A DNA stretch of 64,000 nt from Varroa destructor. Its lineage: Eukaryota > Arthropoda > Arachnida > Mesostigmata > Varroidae. The notes under the pieces are model-generated. The model was not told where the DNA came from and did not search any database. It saw only the letters and a list, made by a program, of their open reading frames with translations. Each line of letters opens with the position of its first letter. The first letter of the stretch is position 1. The position numbers and the translations under genes are program-made. The stretch lies in NCBI RefSeq assembly GCF_002443255.2, contig NW_019211454.1, forward strand, positions 6,024,690-6,088,689. The letters are read 5' to 3'. Below are positions 1 to 10,418 of the stretch, in pieces.

Positions 1-167
1 AAACGTTAACTGGCCCTTATATCAAGGCTAGACTGAGCGGTGGCCGGCTGCTGGTAATTGAGGGTGTTCCACAAGGAGGACATAGAGGCCGCTTGTGACA
101 GGAAACGTCTACGAAATGCGGGTATATGGATGGGACTGAAACAGGCTGAACACGACACCAGCGGTGA

Positions 168-749
168 TTGGAACCGAGACCGCTTCTGCCGCCACTAACC
201 TATGTTATGTTTCGTTCTATTTCTCTCTTTTTTTCCTCTTTTTTCGCTTTCATCCTTTTTTCGTGCGTCTCTAATTTATGTCTAAGTCTTCTTCAGCTCC
301 TTCGTCGTTGTCGTCGTCTTTTTTCCAAAGTCTTCGTCTCGGTCGGCGCTGTCTCCTGTTTTGTATATGCGTGTTATCAGTTCGCTTTCTACTCTAGTGC
401 GTTCCAAACTCTCTCTTATTGTCGCTCTCCTAAGCGTTTAGAAACGGAGCCGTTCATTCCTCTTCTTTTTACACTCGTCTTTGACCTAAAAAACCGCCTT
501 GGCCGAGTGGCTGGCGATCGTCCTCGAGGGACGAAGGTGCTGGTGCCGATACGTACGCGGCAGACCTCGGTCGAAGAACGACGAGAAAAGCAAAGCAAAC
601 CCAAGAAGGAACACTCACAGCATCAAACGCATGAGAAGAAGGAGAAGCAGGACTGCGAGCGGCTAGCACTGGTAGGGAAACCCAAGCTCGAATCTAATTT
701 TAAATTTAGATTTAACAACGACGAAGCGAGCTACGGAAGCCGCCGCTAA
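168..749 (+). CDS. Longest open frame, unrecognised, possibly membrane-anchored; may be chance
   Basis: This is a 193-codon frame, the longest in the window, and I do not recognise it. It opens at a TTG; the first ATG is about 13 codons in (MFRSISLFF). From that ATG there are two hydrophobic stretches (roughly residues 3-30 and 40-62 of the ATG form) separated by a basic RRCRR cluster, then a hydrophilic Lys/Glu/Arg/Gln-rich tail with EERREKQSKPKKEHSQ. The hydrophobic part comes from a T-rich pyrimidine tract and the tail from a purine-rich tract, so base composition alone could produce both. The surrounding DNA is relatively CpG-rich, which lowers stop frequency and makes a long chance frame easier; it could also be the 5' region of a gene. 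No splice signal or homology supports it. Confidence 0.15.
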   Translation: MEPRPLLPPLTYVMFRSISLFFSSFFAFILFSCVSNLCLSLLQLLRRCRRLFSKVFVSVGAVSCFVYACYQFAFYSSAFQTLSYCRSPKRLETEPFIPLLFTLVFDLKNRLGRVAGDRPRGTKVLVPIRTRQTSVEERREKQSKPKKEHSQHQTHEKKEKQDCERLALVGKPKLESNFKFRFNNDEASYGSRR

Positions 750-775
750 CGTCGACGAAGACAAAAAGAACAGAA

Positions 776-836
776 GTATATTCGTGTTCGTAGTAGTAGG
801 AGAAGCATCAGTACGACCAGCGGCGGCGGCGGCGGC
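776..836. repeat. Triplet-rich tract ending in (CGG)5
   Basis: A GTA/TAG-rich stretch (TAGTAGTAGG) is followed by five CGG units at 821-835. On the minus strand the CGG tract reads GCC, so a 125-codon minus-strand frame over 663-1040 shows a poly-alanine run here; I read that as a product of the repeat. The tract lies in the CpG-rich first kilobase. Confidence 0.7.
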
Positions 837-3720
837 AGATATAACGGGAACCGAGACTGTAGGAAACACCGAAGTGGGTTTGCTGCAACAACGATAGACG
901 GGAACAGTACTTCTTGTCCCTTTTCTGACCACCGCCGCTACCGTCATCACTAGGGAAGAAGAGTGTTCCGTTGTCCCCTCTCGATTACCCCCTCCCACTT
1001 TCATACACGTTTGCCCCCATCTAGTTATACCCACCCACATCCATCAGTCCCCTGTCTCGTCGCGTTCGTTGTCGTGGTTCCGCCTCAAAGGGAATAGAAA
1101 ACCGCGTCATGGGAATGTATACGGGTAATGGACAGCGAGAGACAAGGCCACCAGTAAGGACAAAAAAGGGAGTGCGGGCTTGGAAAACAGTATTGTTGTA
1201 CGAGTGAGTTGGAGGAAGGCAAGATAACAAGATACGTGAGGGAGAAGAGAAGTTCGTCGTCCACTAGGACTAGTTGGGCCAAACTCTGGAAAGGTCGGAA
1301 AATCAAGGCGAGTACGTATGCCATGCTATAGGAGACGCTTACAAACAAGGACCAGACGTAGCTGAAGGTTACGCCAAACGGTAGCGTTCGGTGACCGATT
1401 TTGGTAACTGGTGTTTAGAAAACGAAGTGTCCTTAACGTATAGATATGAGAATTGGACCTATGCGGTGGTTAGACTCTTAGTCTATGTAGAGTTTAAAAT
1501 TTGTTCATGGTCTGTATTTAATATAGAAGATTTAGTAGAAATGTTGCCGGTAGCGCAGCTAAACTTAAGGACGGCTGAACTTAAAAAGGAAGTTATAATC
1601 TCGGAACCGACTTCAAATACAAACGTACTCGTTGCTCCCTAGCTGTAATAAAGGAACACAATCAAAACTCTCACATATACCCGTTAGCAAGCGTAGAAGT
1701 TGTCAATAGACTCTATATGTACGCGAAATCGATTAAGACTACAGTTTGCACGTAGACGCCGTTCTAGCTGACGATAGCTTATATTATATATATATTTCTA
1801 TTCACTGACGGTTACAGTGTACGAAACAGACGTCAATTCTGCAAATTATCAAAGTGAATGTATATTTGTCTTTGCATACCTCAGTTCATACCCTTTAGTT
1901 CCACAGATGGTATATATATGTGTTTGCGGAAAGCTCTACCTCTAAGCGCTTTCTCTGACGACGTTATCGCGAACAAACAACTGGGACGTGTGCGATCAAG
2001 AAGTAATAAATTACTGCCACGCAGAATAAAAACAATTTGTATTTTTTCTAAAATATGTCTTAATTTTATTATTTTACATTCCTGGAAGAAAAAAGAGGGG
2101 TAAATGATCACATTTTGTGCTTCACATAAAAACATGCCGATATAGGCTATGTAAAAGCGGGAAGAAAGGTCGACATCGGTGTGGATGTTACTAGCGTCCC
2201 AGAAGTTCCGTTTAGATAGGAATCAAGGCATTACGCCCGCATGGCTCTCAACCCTTTTCTAGGGTTTTCTATTGTTGGCACTCGAAGTATTTGACGAATT
2301 ATTTTCTTCGGCGAATGTAAATACACGAAACTAATAATTTATTTTATCTAGGATATAGACAGGGTCACTCTGGCATTGGAAGGTATTAAAGTTGTACCCC
2401 TGTGAACTTCTTCGAGAAAAGTTGAGCACGAGAGCTATGTATAGCACTATATAGCTACATAGTTATGTCTAACTATACACAGTATGTATAGCTTTTCAAC
2501 AATTCGTAATAATGAGTGGGCTTTGCTTTCGTTATGTTTTAGTGTTGTTTTTCATCGAGCAATGTTTAGCCCCTTTGCAAAGAAAAACCATTTGTTTATC
2601 ATTATAGTAAAGCCGTCAGGGACTTTTTAGAAAAGGGAAAGCAAGCTATAGTTATTGACACGACCTCATTGTTGAACAATCCTTGTGCTACACAGTAAAT
2701 CGTCGTCGCACCCCGTTTACGCGTACAAAATACCATTCGATATTCACGCTTATAAATAGTTTCAGCCGTTGTGTAGCCGTTACTCATTTCAAAACAGCAA
2801 CAAGTGCGAAGTTGTCCTTAAATATAAACTGTTTCATCAGAACGTGAATTAGATATTATATCAATGAAAAAACACTGCGAGATGAAACCGCAAAATGCGT
2901 CATCAACATAAAAAAACACTTGAAAGCAAATGCTGGTTGAATTTACGTGACTTCCCGCATCGTCGGGTCAAGCAGTAAGATACTATTACAATAGATCTAA
3001 TTAGTTGACAACATTGTAACCGTACCCACGCAATAGTACACGCATGTCATGTATCTATGAGATCCGTGTGCTAGATCATGGCGCTCAAAACTAATATCTA
3101 TCTTACAACACTGATAAGCAATTTTGCTTCATTTGCGACTTCGGCCCCGGCTACATCGATGTTTTTTGTGCTCACTTCCTCCAACGCAAGCCTTTACTAT
3201 AAATTACTTGTTGTCATTTGACGTTTCATTTACGGTTGTGTTGGACGGGTTCCCAGTATCCCAAACTATTCGCCGTCATCTTCAAGTCCACAGTAGCCAT
3301 TGTCGACAAAATCCCGGATCAGTCAGTGCACATTACAGCCATATCTTCTCGAGCCGGGAATATAAACGCCGGGATCAAAGCACTTTAAGCGCTTCTATAG
3401 CCTTTCGGCAATAGACGTCTTAGATTGACTGAAATAACGCGGTAGTTCGCGAAAATCGGCCTCGACATAGTTCACCAGAAGACAAAAATGACGAGTGCAC
3501 GCGGTGTAATTTCAACTGCTCTCTCGAACGAAGCGTGCAAGTAGCACGCATGTGCTGCTTCTTGGTCCAACCAAAAGATAAAAAAGCTTGTTGCACGAAT
3601 CCTGGCGGATATGCACCGATCCCGTCATTTTTCGTATAGAGATTGATATCTGTTACACCATTATTATCAAAGATAAGACAAATACTTCTTGGCTAACGCC
3701 GGCTCCTTTTACAGTTCGAG
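837..3720. other. No gene recognised
   Basis: This stretch changes from CpG-rich (to about 1.35 kb) to AT-rich. The longest stop-free runs are 80-90 codons and none has a recognisable motif. There is a small TA tract near 1785-1795. Around 2411-2510 several short related pieces of the type GCTATGTATAGC, partly self-complementary, lie close together. I see no RNA gene, no element ends and no exon with good signals at both ends. Confidence 0.5.
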
Positions 3721-3742
3721 CGCGGCGGCGGCGGCGGCGGCG
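3721..3742. repeat. (CGG)6 microsatellite
   Basis: Six perfect CGG units (3723-3740) with GC flanks form a GC-only block inside otherwise AT-rich DNA. In one plus frame it gives a short Arg run (ARRRRRRRC). Confidence 0.85.
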
Positions 3743-5660
3743 CTGCTGTTTACTAGTAGTATTTTTGCCTTAGTTCTCGCTGTCCGTATTCCTGTATGGG
3801 CTCCAAGGTCCTACGCAAGAACCTAAAGCTCCCTGTTATTCGCCGAACGCTTAACAAGGGAGGCTCGGTTAAGGTGCGCCGACTATAGCACTCAATGTCT
3901 GTCGCTCTGGGTGCCGGTCAATAACCGTACAAACAGTATATATATATAGAAGAAACGCTAGTGTGCCTATTCCTAATAAATGCTATTTATATTAGTCACG
4001 ATTACGAATGCAATCTGGAACATTGTAATATCTTATAGCAAGTCGTAACGATGCAGAGCGCAAATCCACCAAAGAAGAACGAGATTAAGAGCCTTTAGTG
4101 TTTCGGTCAGGCCTCGATCGGCTAAATAGAAGCGACAGGTTCGGCGACTAACAACCAAAATCCGCGGCTGAGGCTAATGAGAAGTAGTTAACGGTAGAAA
4201 CTTACACAGTTCGATTCACGTTGACGGCGATCCTTCTGGCACTTTTGTACTGTACGAAGATTTTTTGTATTGTGAACTACAAAGGTATAATGAGCTTAGA
4301 AATAAGGAATCCATGGGCAATTTGATGCATTTCCTTCGTGCAGATTTCCCTGCGGCGGATGATGAGAAATCTCCATGACAACTACTCCAGGAGAACTGCG
4401 TTGAGGCATCTTACAGAAGGCGCAAGCGTAACGTTGCCACTTTTCGTAAAAGTTTACCTCATAATTTAAAATCGATCGCCTAATAAATTCGCTTCGCGAC
4501 AGTAGAAGAGACCGGTGGCTCTTTTACCTACCTCGTTTCTCTTCATACCCCGTATGTAATCGTAGTCGCTATACACCAGAAGACAAATAGAACTAGCAGG
4601 GCCTGAAAATTAGGCTGAGATGATAGTCATTCGACAAGAGGAAAACAAAGAACAACATTGAGGATTTATCGAAACAGGATACAAAGCACAAGATACGATG
4701 CCAAAGGCGGACCACCGTATACAGCAAAAAGCGTGTTCCTTAAAGTATGAGTAAGACGAGCTCAGATATTTGTTATCTGTGTGTTTTGTTTTATAGTGAT
4801 ATAAAAAAGTGTTTAAAAATCGTTGTTTGATTAGTTTTCGGAAAAAAAAGTCGGTAAGTTCGCAAAAAAGAGCCTTCTTGTTTCTCTTTTTTCTTGTGTT
4901 TAAAAGATAAACAACATGCGAATAGTAAAAAATATGCACTAGCTATGATGTGCTTTGCCATGTCCTGCATCTAGCTTGCGGTAAACACTTCTGTATCAGA
5001 ACATTTGTTTCGCATACAGAAGAACTGGAAAAGGAACTTGTATACAATGTAACTGGCATTATTTTTAAAGAGAGTATTTTCCCTCCTCAATTTTTTTAAC
5101 TCAAACTTTTGTATTAATACAATGTTTTACATTACAACTATACGTCGTGACACCACGATCTAGGCTGTGGTTTTCAACTCACCAGTCAGTAGGTAATGGT
5201 GATAAATTCTAAGGTCCTATTAATTAAAAATGATTAGCAGATTAAAGGTCTACTAAGTGATCAAATTGAGACGGAACGATCTCGGAGAGTTGGCTTCTTT
5301 TTTTGTCAAATTAATCTAACAAAAAAGACTTGCTACCAAAACAACAAACAGCTAGATATAAAAAAAATATGTCTGAAACGAATTATCATATAATCCCTAA
5401 ATAGATGTTACTTACTCTAACGAAGCAAGAATTACCACAAACCAAGCGATACCTGCGCTTAATGACAGTGTAACTTATTAGTTCCTCATATTAAATTAGA
5501 TAGTTAAGGTTATAATGAAAATTTGTAGTGATGCTATATTTCTCTTCCTTTCAAAATGACTCGTTTCGTGACCAACTGTGAATCCCAAGTGTACATATAC
5601 AGTCATTGCGTATACCCAATTTAGATTAAAAATAAATCGACTGATTGACTAATCAACTAC
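3743..5660. other. No gene recognised, AT-rich
   Basis: The stretch holds A/T homopolymers and short (TA)n at about 3936-3948. The longest frame (109 codons, minus strand, 4610-4939) is built from AT-rich codons (Lys, Asn, Tyr, Phe) without any motif, as expected of noncoding DNA. Confidence 0.5.
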
Positions 5661-5666
5661 TTCTCC

Positions 5667-5873
5667 TCATGCAACAACATTTACTGCCTGCCATATACAT
5701 TCAGCAACCGACCTCTTCCTAGGACCACCTTTTACGTTTGAATAGGACATTGTTCCCACTTCATCTGCTGTCTTTCTAACCGCAACCATTGGAGCCTTTC
5801 GCAGTTCATGCGGGTCTGATTCTGCACCGGGATGTCTGTCCACGAAAATCAACAGAACGCGGTTGAGGTTCAC
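5667..5873 (-). CDS. Possible exon or fragment, unrecognised
   Basis: A minus-strand open stretch has a balanced, protein-like composition (it includes RKAPMVAVRKTADEVG and KGGPRKRSVAECIWQAV). It stays open about a dozen codons upstream of the position given before meeting a TAG, and no ATG precedes the internal Met in KAPM. If real it would be an internal or last exon, or a fragment of a decayed element. I see no convincing polypyrimidine tract upstream on the minus strand. The evidence is codon and residue composition only. Confidence 0.2.
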   Translation of the reverse strand: MNLNRVLLIFVDRHPGAESDPHELRKAPMVAVRKTADEVGTMSYSNVKGGPRKRSVAECIWQAVNVVA

Positions 5874-6546
5874 ACGAGTGACACATGAACCGTGAAGCCG
5901 CTAACGTCTTTTTCTATTACCTCACAGACTCCACAGCTCACTACAGTTAATCACACCGAGCTGAACCACAGCAAACCGCTGGTTCTGTTTGGCACAAAAT
6001 GAAACAGTGGCCCCCGTTGTTAGTTGCACCTACAAACGTTCCTTTTTCCTTGTTCGGTTTGTGACGGTGCCGTGTTTAGAAGGGTTATCGAGGTTAGCCT
6101 CGCGCTGATGCGCTGTGTAAGCTAGCATCAACAACGTTGAATAACACGGCGGAGGAGCTTTCAGGAAGCCGCCAGCGACTAGCGAACGATGGAAAGCTAC
6201 GTCGTGTGTCACACTTTACACCGGAGCTTATAGACGCACATGCTTCTGTTTCCCCATATTGAATATGTTAGACCGCCACGAAGTTGGATATCGCGTCAAT
6301 CCAATGTGCCGCCTCGTTTCGCGTTGGCCCCTCCTTCCCCCACGGGCATCCTGACAGCACCGCATATACAAACGCATGGCGAGGGAGGTTATCAGCAGTT
6401 GTTTGTTAGCGAGCTCTCGTCCGGCGGTACTACCCCTGTAACCAGTGTAGGGAAGAGCCACCTGTAGAACTGCGAGGGTTGTATTGTAAGAATACAAAGC
6501 AAACGAGCTGGAAGTGGCTGCTGGCGGTATGGACCAGATGAATGCG

Positions 6547-6566
6547 TACGCCTCACCAGAGGCGTA
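6547..6566. repeat. Short perfect hairpin
   Basis: TACGCCTC and GAGGCGTA form an 8-bp perfect stem around the loop ACCA. It lies about 75 bases before the longer hairpin at 6640-6718. Stems this short are common by chance. Confidence 0.5.
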
Positions 6567-6639
6567 GAACGTTCAACTCATCCTTATGCAGAGGGCTTTC
6601 GCAAGGTTGTAGTATGCTTAGCTGCCAGTAAAAAAGAAG

Positions 6640-6718
6640 TTTCACCTGATGTATGAAAATGAAAGGGTCCCGCACTATATTGGTGTGCGACCCTTTTATT
6701 TTCAAACATCAGGTGAGA
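6640..6718 (+). ncRNA. Candidate microRNA-like hairpin
   Basis: Two 36-base arms (6640-6675 and 6683-6718) fold on each other around a 7-base loop (TATATTG). Of 36 positions, 31 are Watson-Crick, three are G-U in the plus-strand RNA and two are mismatches (A:A and C:C). The three G-U pairs become A-C mismatches on the opposite strand, so the plus-strand transcript folds better. Metazoan pri-miRNA stems are about 35 bp, which this matches, and the scattered small mismatches are typical. The would-be 5p strand begins near 6652 (TGAAAATGAAAGGG) and the 3p strand lies near 6684-6706. I recognise no conserved miRNA seed and see no CNNC motif just downstream. A foldback mobile-element remnant is the main alternative. 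A (TA)n tract follows immediately. Confidence 0.45.
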
Positions 6719-6719
6719 G

Positions 6720-6732
6720 TATATATATATAT
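6720..6732. repeat. (TA)n microsatellite
   Basis: A run of TA dinucleotides lies directly after the hairpin's 3' arm. Confidence 0.8.
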
Positions 6733-7450
6733 CGCTTGCATCGCTAGATTCAGGTCGCTTTCTCCTGATTCAGATGAAGGCCAGGATTTGCTTTGGGTTG
6801 AGCTTCAAGGAAATATCGATTTTCGAACCGTGCTCATCGCCTGGTTTCCTTCTTAATTCAATTTTTTTCATACACTTTTCATACTCTAGCGTGATCGGCA
6901 GCGAACGTGCTTTTGTTATATGCAAGGATTAGCTTGTACAAAATTGTTTTTTACCATCTCGCCGTCAGGTTGGACATACACGTAAATGTCAAACGACTGT
7001 AAACACACTCGTTTCACGGCGTTACATATTCATTTTTCGCCGATATTAGCCATTTGTTTGGCTATCACAGGCTATTCCTGCTGTTGTTTTAAAGCTACTC
7101 GACACACTGCGTTATAGGCCAGTAGCATATAAATAAAGCCTCATACACAAATTCAATATATATTTAATTTATGCAATAATGTACATATGTATGGAAACAA
7201 ATATGCTTCATCAGCATGCCCTGTGCAGCCAGCAAAAGCCACCAATTTCACTGAGCATCCTTTGAACTAGCCTGGATATATCTACGAACCCCTTATCCTT
7301 CCTCTCATACATACAGATAATTACTGTTAAAAGCGGAAATGCAAGGCAAAACACAGGATCGGCCGCCGCGTAGCACAACTACAGTTTTAAGTTTTTATCA
7401 ACAGGCCTTGGTCACTACCAAGTCTCCCTGCTAATGGCTTTTTTTTTCAG

Positions 7451-7764
7451 ACACGAATCGGCTTCTAAATAGAACGAGATTACAGCAACAAGAGCAACCT
7501 GTGCCGTCCTTCTCATTGACAGGTGAACTAGTACAAACCTTGTCGATGATGAACAATACCAAGCTGCCGCAATTCCAGCGTCCAATTCAGGATAGGCCGG
7601 CCAGTCGGGCTACTTGCTTAGGATATTCCATAGGAAAGAACGGAAGAGCATTGGACTACCCGGCAAGATTCTTTTTTTCTCTCGAGTCGGCGTCGACGTC
7701 ACTGTTGCTACTCCTGCACTTGCTGACGTCCTCGACCGCTCCAACCTTAAGGAAACTGAAATGA
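7451..7764 (+). CDS. Possible last exon, unrecognised
   Basis: A good acceptor precedes this stretch: a run of T ending in TTTTTTTCAG at 7441-7450. From the base after the AG the frame is open in one phase (two bases, then ACG AAT CGG) for about 104 codons to a TGA at 7762-7764. The protein is Gln/Asn/Arg-rich at first (RLQQQEQPVPSFS), then Pro/Arg-rich, and ends with a Ser/Leu-rich hydrophobic stretch (SASTSLLLLLHLLTS). No domain is recognised. Poly-T followed by CAG arises easily by chance in this DNA, so the call rests on the acceptor plus the open length. Confidence 0.2.
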
Positions 7765-9067
7765 GGGAACGAATCGGATAGATACAATACGACAGTAATC
7801 TACTTAGCTGTCACCAGTGGTGAGCGCTCGATTCCTGGCCTGGCCAGTGGCGGTTGTCAGCTCAGCATTGGAGCTGGTTTTCTCCTGAATGTTCTGTGGC
7901 TCGCCGCCTCATACCCTATGCACAGTATTAAGCAGCATGTTGTGTGGTTACAAAACCGTCGTTAAGCTTAACCACCCCCGGGTTCCCGTAGAACACGATT
8001 TCTGCAAATATTTTTAGGTGCGTGTCGTGCTATAATACATAAGAGAACCTGAGCTGATCTTCAAGGCGGGTAAAGGGGAATGAGGTGAGCTAAGAGAAAG
8101 GTTAAGTTGGAGATTCCGAAGGTTTGTCGTGCGCAGTTAAGGTAAGAAGCGGTGGAAAATTAAGGCTTTGGCGTGTAGAAATGATTCCATAGTCTCTCTC
8201 ACTCTCCCCCTTTTTGTTCGTGTTGTTTTTCTCTCTATCGCTCATACAAACAATCCGTTCTGGTCAAAACGACAACAACATTGATACGAGTTAGCGAGCA
8301 AGAAAGGGACATAGGTGTCGCTGGTCTCTACTATCTTGTCATTGTCAAGTCGCCGTTTGCATCGGCGGTTTTTTTGCGGAAAATTAAGCTCCAGCCAGCC
8401 TATTTTGTTCTGTACAGCCTCTTGGTTTAGTAGGTGGCCGTGCTAACGATTGGCGGAAGCTCATCTAGATCATATGCTGTGTCTTGCAGCCATACTATGT
8501 AGCTGTCCAGCCATGGCGCCTACTTTACAGGAACGCAGTCCGCTGATAAGGCCAAGCGGCAGATCACACGCGGCCATTGCAGAAGACGGAAAAGTGGGGG
8601 ACAGGATTAATCTGCAGTCACGGTGTGTCTTTCGTTATCCAGGCTGTATAGGAACTTGAGAGTGGGAGTCGAGAGAGTGACTCGCCGTAAGATATGAGAA
8701 AGGGGTCAATCGGGATTCATGGCGATTTGAGAGAGACCTGAGCACGTCGGAGGGGGCGATTAGTAACACCCTTGTCCTTGTCGGAAAAATCGTCGTATGT
8801 AGCCTAACTCAGTTTTGCGTGGATAGCCAATACTGTGAACACGACGTTATGCTTTCGGCTCCGCACAGAATGTTGGTATTAGTGAGAGATTTTTTTTTAT
8901 CTGAAAATAATGTATGCAGTAAAGCTAGTTTTGCTATAGAAGCACCGGCAACAGCAATCACTTCTCTGCGCTTTTGACTCTGGCTTCTTAATCGCTCGTC
9001 TGGTTGCCATAGGTTGTTTCGGGCGTTGCGTACAAGAAACGATCAATTTGGATATCTTGCAGACGGC
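7765..9067. other. No gene recognised
   Basis: Composition is mixed and moderately CpG-containing around 7800-8700. There are pyrimidine-rich stretches near 8190-8240 (CTCTCTCACTCTCCCCC). No frame longer than 70 codons and no recognisable motif is present. Confidence 0.5.
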
Positions 9068-9082
9068 GGGGGGGGGGGGGGG
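9068..9082. repeat. Run of 15 G
   Basis: Fifteen consecutive G (preceded by GACGGC) can form a G-quadruplex on the plus strand. It sits about 280 bases before the cox2-like segment and near the start of the AT-rich island. Confidence 0.85.
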
Positions 9083-9303
9083 AACGGTGTCTTATCTGGG
9101 TCTCTACGAAGGAGAAGCTAACGCTCGCCGGATAACGATAAACTATCCATTTGCATTAAACGAACTTTTAGAAAAAGAAGCTCAGAGGGAGGAGTAAAAC
9201 AGCGCAGACGGTGTCGTGCAATACACATTATGTATTTGATATTAAAGTTTAGCTGAAGTAGAGACTCCTTAGGAAGGTTCGTACATGTATAAGCAAAAGA
9301 CGA

Positions 9304-9513
9304 ATGCGACTGGTTTATTCTATTTTTGGAATGGCCATACACGGAATAATCGACCATTGGACCATATTGCCTGTTTTAGTATTGATTTTTATTGCATCTC
9401 CGAAATTACATTTATTTTATTTAATAGAAGAATCATTTGGAGTGATTTTTTTATTTAATTATTGGACAAATATTTTTAATTTACATGAAATGCTATTCAT
9501 ATTAACTTTATAA
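9304..9513 (+). pseudogene. Nuclear mitochondrial fragment (NUMT): cox2 piece
   Basis: Codons 9352-9435 encode DHWTILPVLVLIFIASP continuing KLHLFYLIEES. This matches the second transmembrane helix region of cytochrome c oxidase subunit II (family pattern WTILPxxxLIFIALPSLxLLYLxDE) in frame for 28 codons. The codons are A/T-ending, as in arthropod mtDNA. The stretch before (9304-9351) and after (9436-9513) stays open but no longer resembles subunit II; the conserved GHQWYWSYEY region is absent. The copy is therefore partial, perhaps rearranged or diverged at both ends, and cannot make a functional subunit. True mtDNA is unlikely because the flanks are not mitochondrial genes. A misassembled mitochondrial read is possible. 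Confidence 0.7.
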
Positions 9514-10318
9514 AAATAAATTATTTCTTAAAGGTTATACTGAAAAGGAAACGTCTTTTGTCAAAATAATAATACGGTATTTTTTATATTTTGTAGTATT
9601 AAAAAATCTTAGATATTGATTATGCAATACAACTTAGTTCTTTTTATAAGAAGAAAAATAAATTAACAATCAATATTTAATTTAATTTAATCGGTAAAAC
9701 GCTCATAAAATATTTGTTTTTGAGGATTTTTTAATAGAAGTTTATCACCTAGAATAAAAATAAACTAAATTTACTTCCAGTGGTTATCTGTATAGGATGC
9801 CTTCATTATATACAGTTGCACGTCGCACACAATACAGACACGGCACAATAACCTAATTATATTTGTAAATGAAATTCATGCCATGAAAATGATAGTTCAT
9901 TTAAAATTAACTTTTTCATGGGTTAAATTATTTAAAGTGTCTTTCTCTAATTCCTCCTACTTAATTTCTAACCTAACTGATTGATTTCAATCTTGTAAAA
10001 AATAAAGTACCCCTCAAAAATAATAACATACTCAATGAAAGGAAATATAATAATTAACATTTGAAACGTTGATTTTTTTAAATCAAGTAAAAACATATTT
10101 TTGTAGTACTTTTTATACCTATTCCATGAATAGCTCGGTATCCGAAAAATATACCCTATATATAAGGTCATTACTAACGTATATGTTAAAGAGGCCTAAA
10201 AATGTAAATTCAACCTGTAACGAGAGTTGCTTATGATTGATATAACTACTTTCTCAAAGATTCCATTAAGTACTTTGTAATTTGATAATGTTTTTTCGGA
10301 AAACGTGTTGTTACTATA
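9436..10318. other. Strongly AT-rich island, origin unclear
   Basis: The DNA after the cox2-like fragment is clearly more AT-rich than the flanking kilobases, with many TTTAA, AATTAA and AAAATA words, and continues to the assembly gap. I looked for other mitochondrial proteins on both strands (cox1, cox3, cob, nad genes, atp6) and recognised none. A 67-codon minus-strand frame (9968-10171) is rich in Ile, Tyr, Phe and Lys and matches nothing I know. It may be a decayed mitochondrial insertion or simply AT-rich noncoding DNA. Confidence 0.4.
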
Positions 10319-10418
10319 NNNNNNNNNNNNNNNNNNNNNNNNNNNNNNNNNNNNNNNNNNNNNNNNNNNNNNNNNNNNNNNNNNNNNNNNNNNNNNNNNN
10401 NNNNNNNNNNNNNNNNNN
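10319..10418. other. Assembly gap, 100 N
   Basis: Exactly 100 N are flanked by ACTATA and TATATATA, so the gap lies in a TA repeat that the assembly could not cross. The size is a placeholder. Frames drawn across it are meaningless. Confidence 0.99.

Noticed and set aside
663..1040. 125-codon minus-strand frame with a poly-Ala run.
   Set aside because: The run comes from the (CGG)5 repeat; the rest is low-complexity Ser/Thr/Val with no motif.
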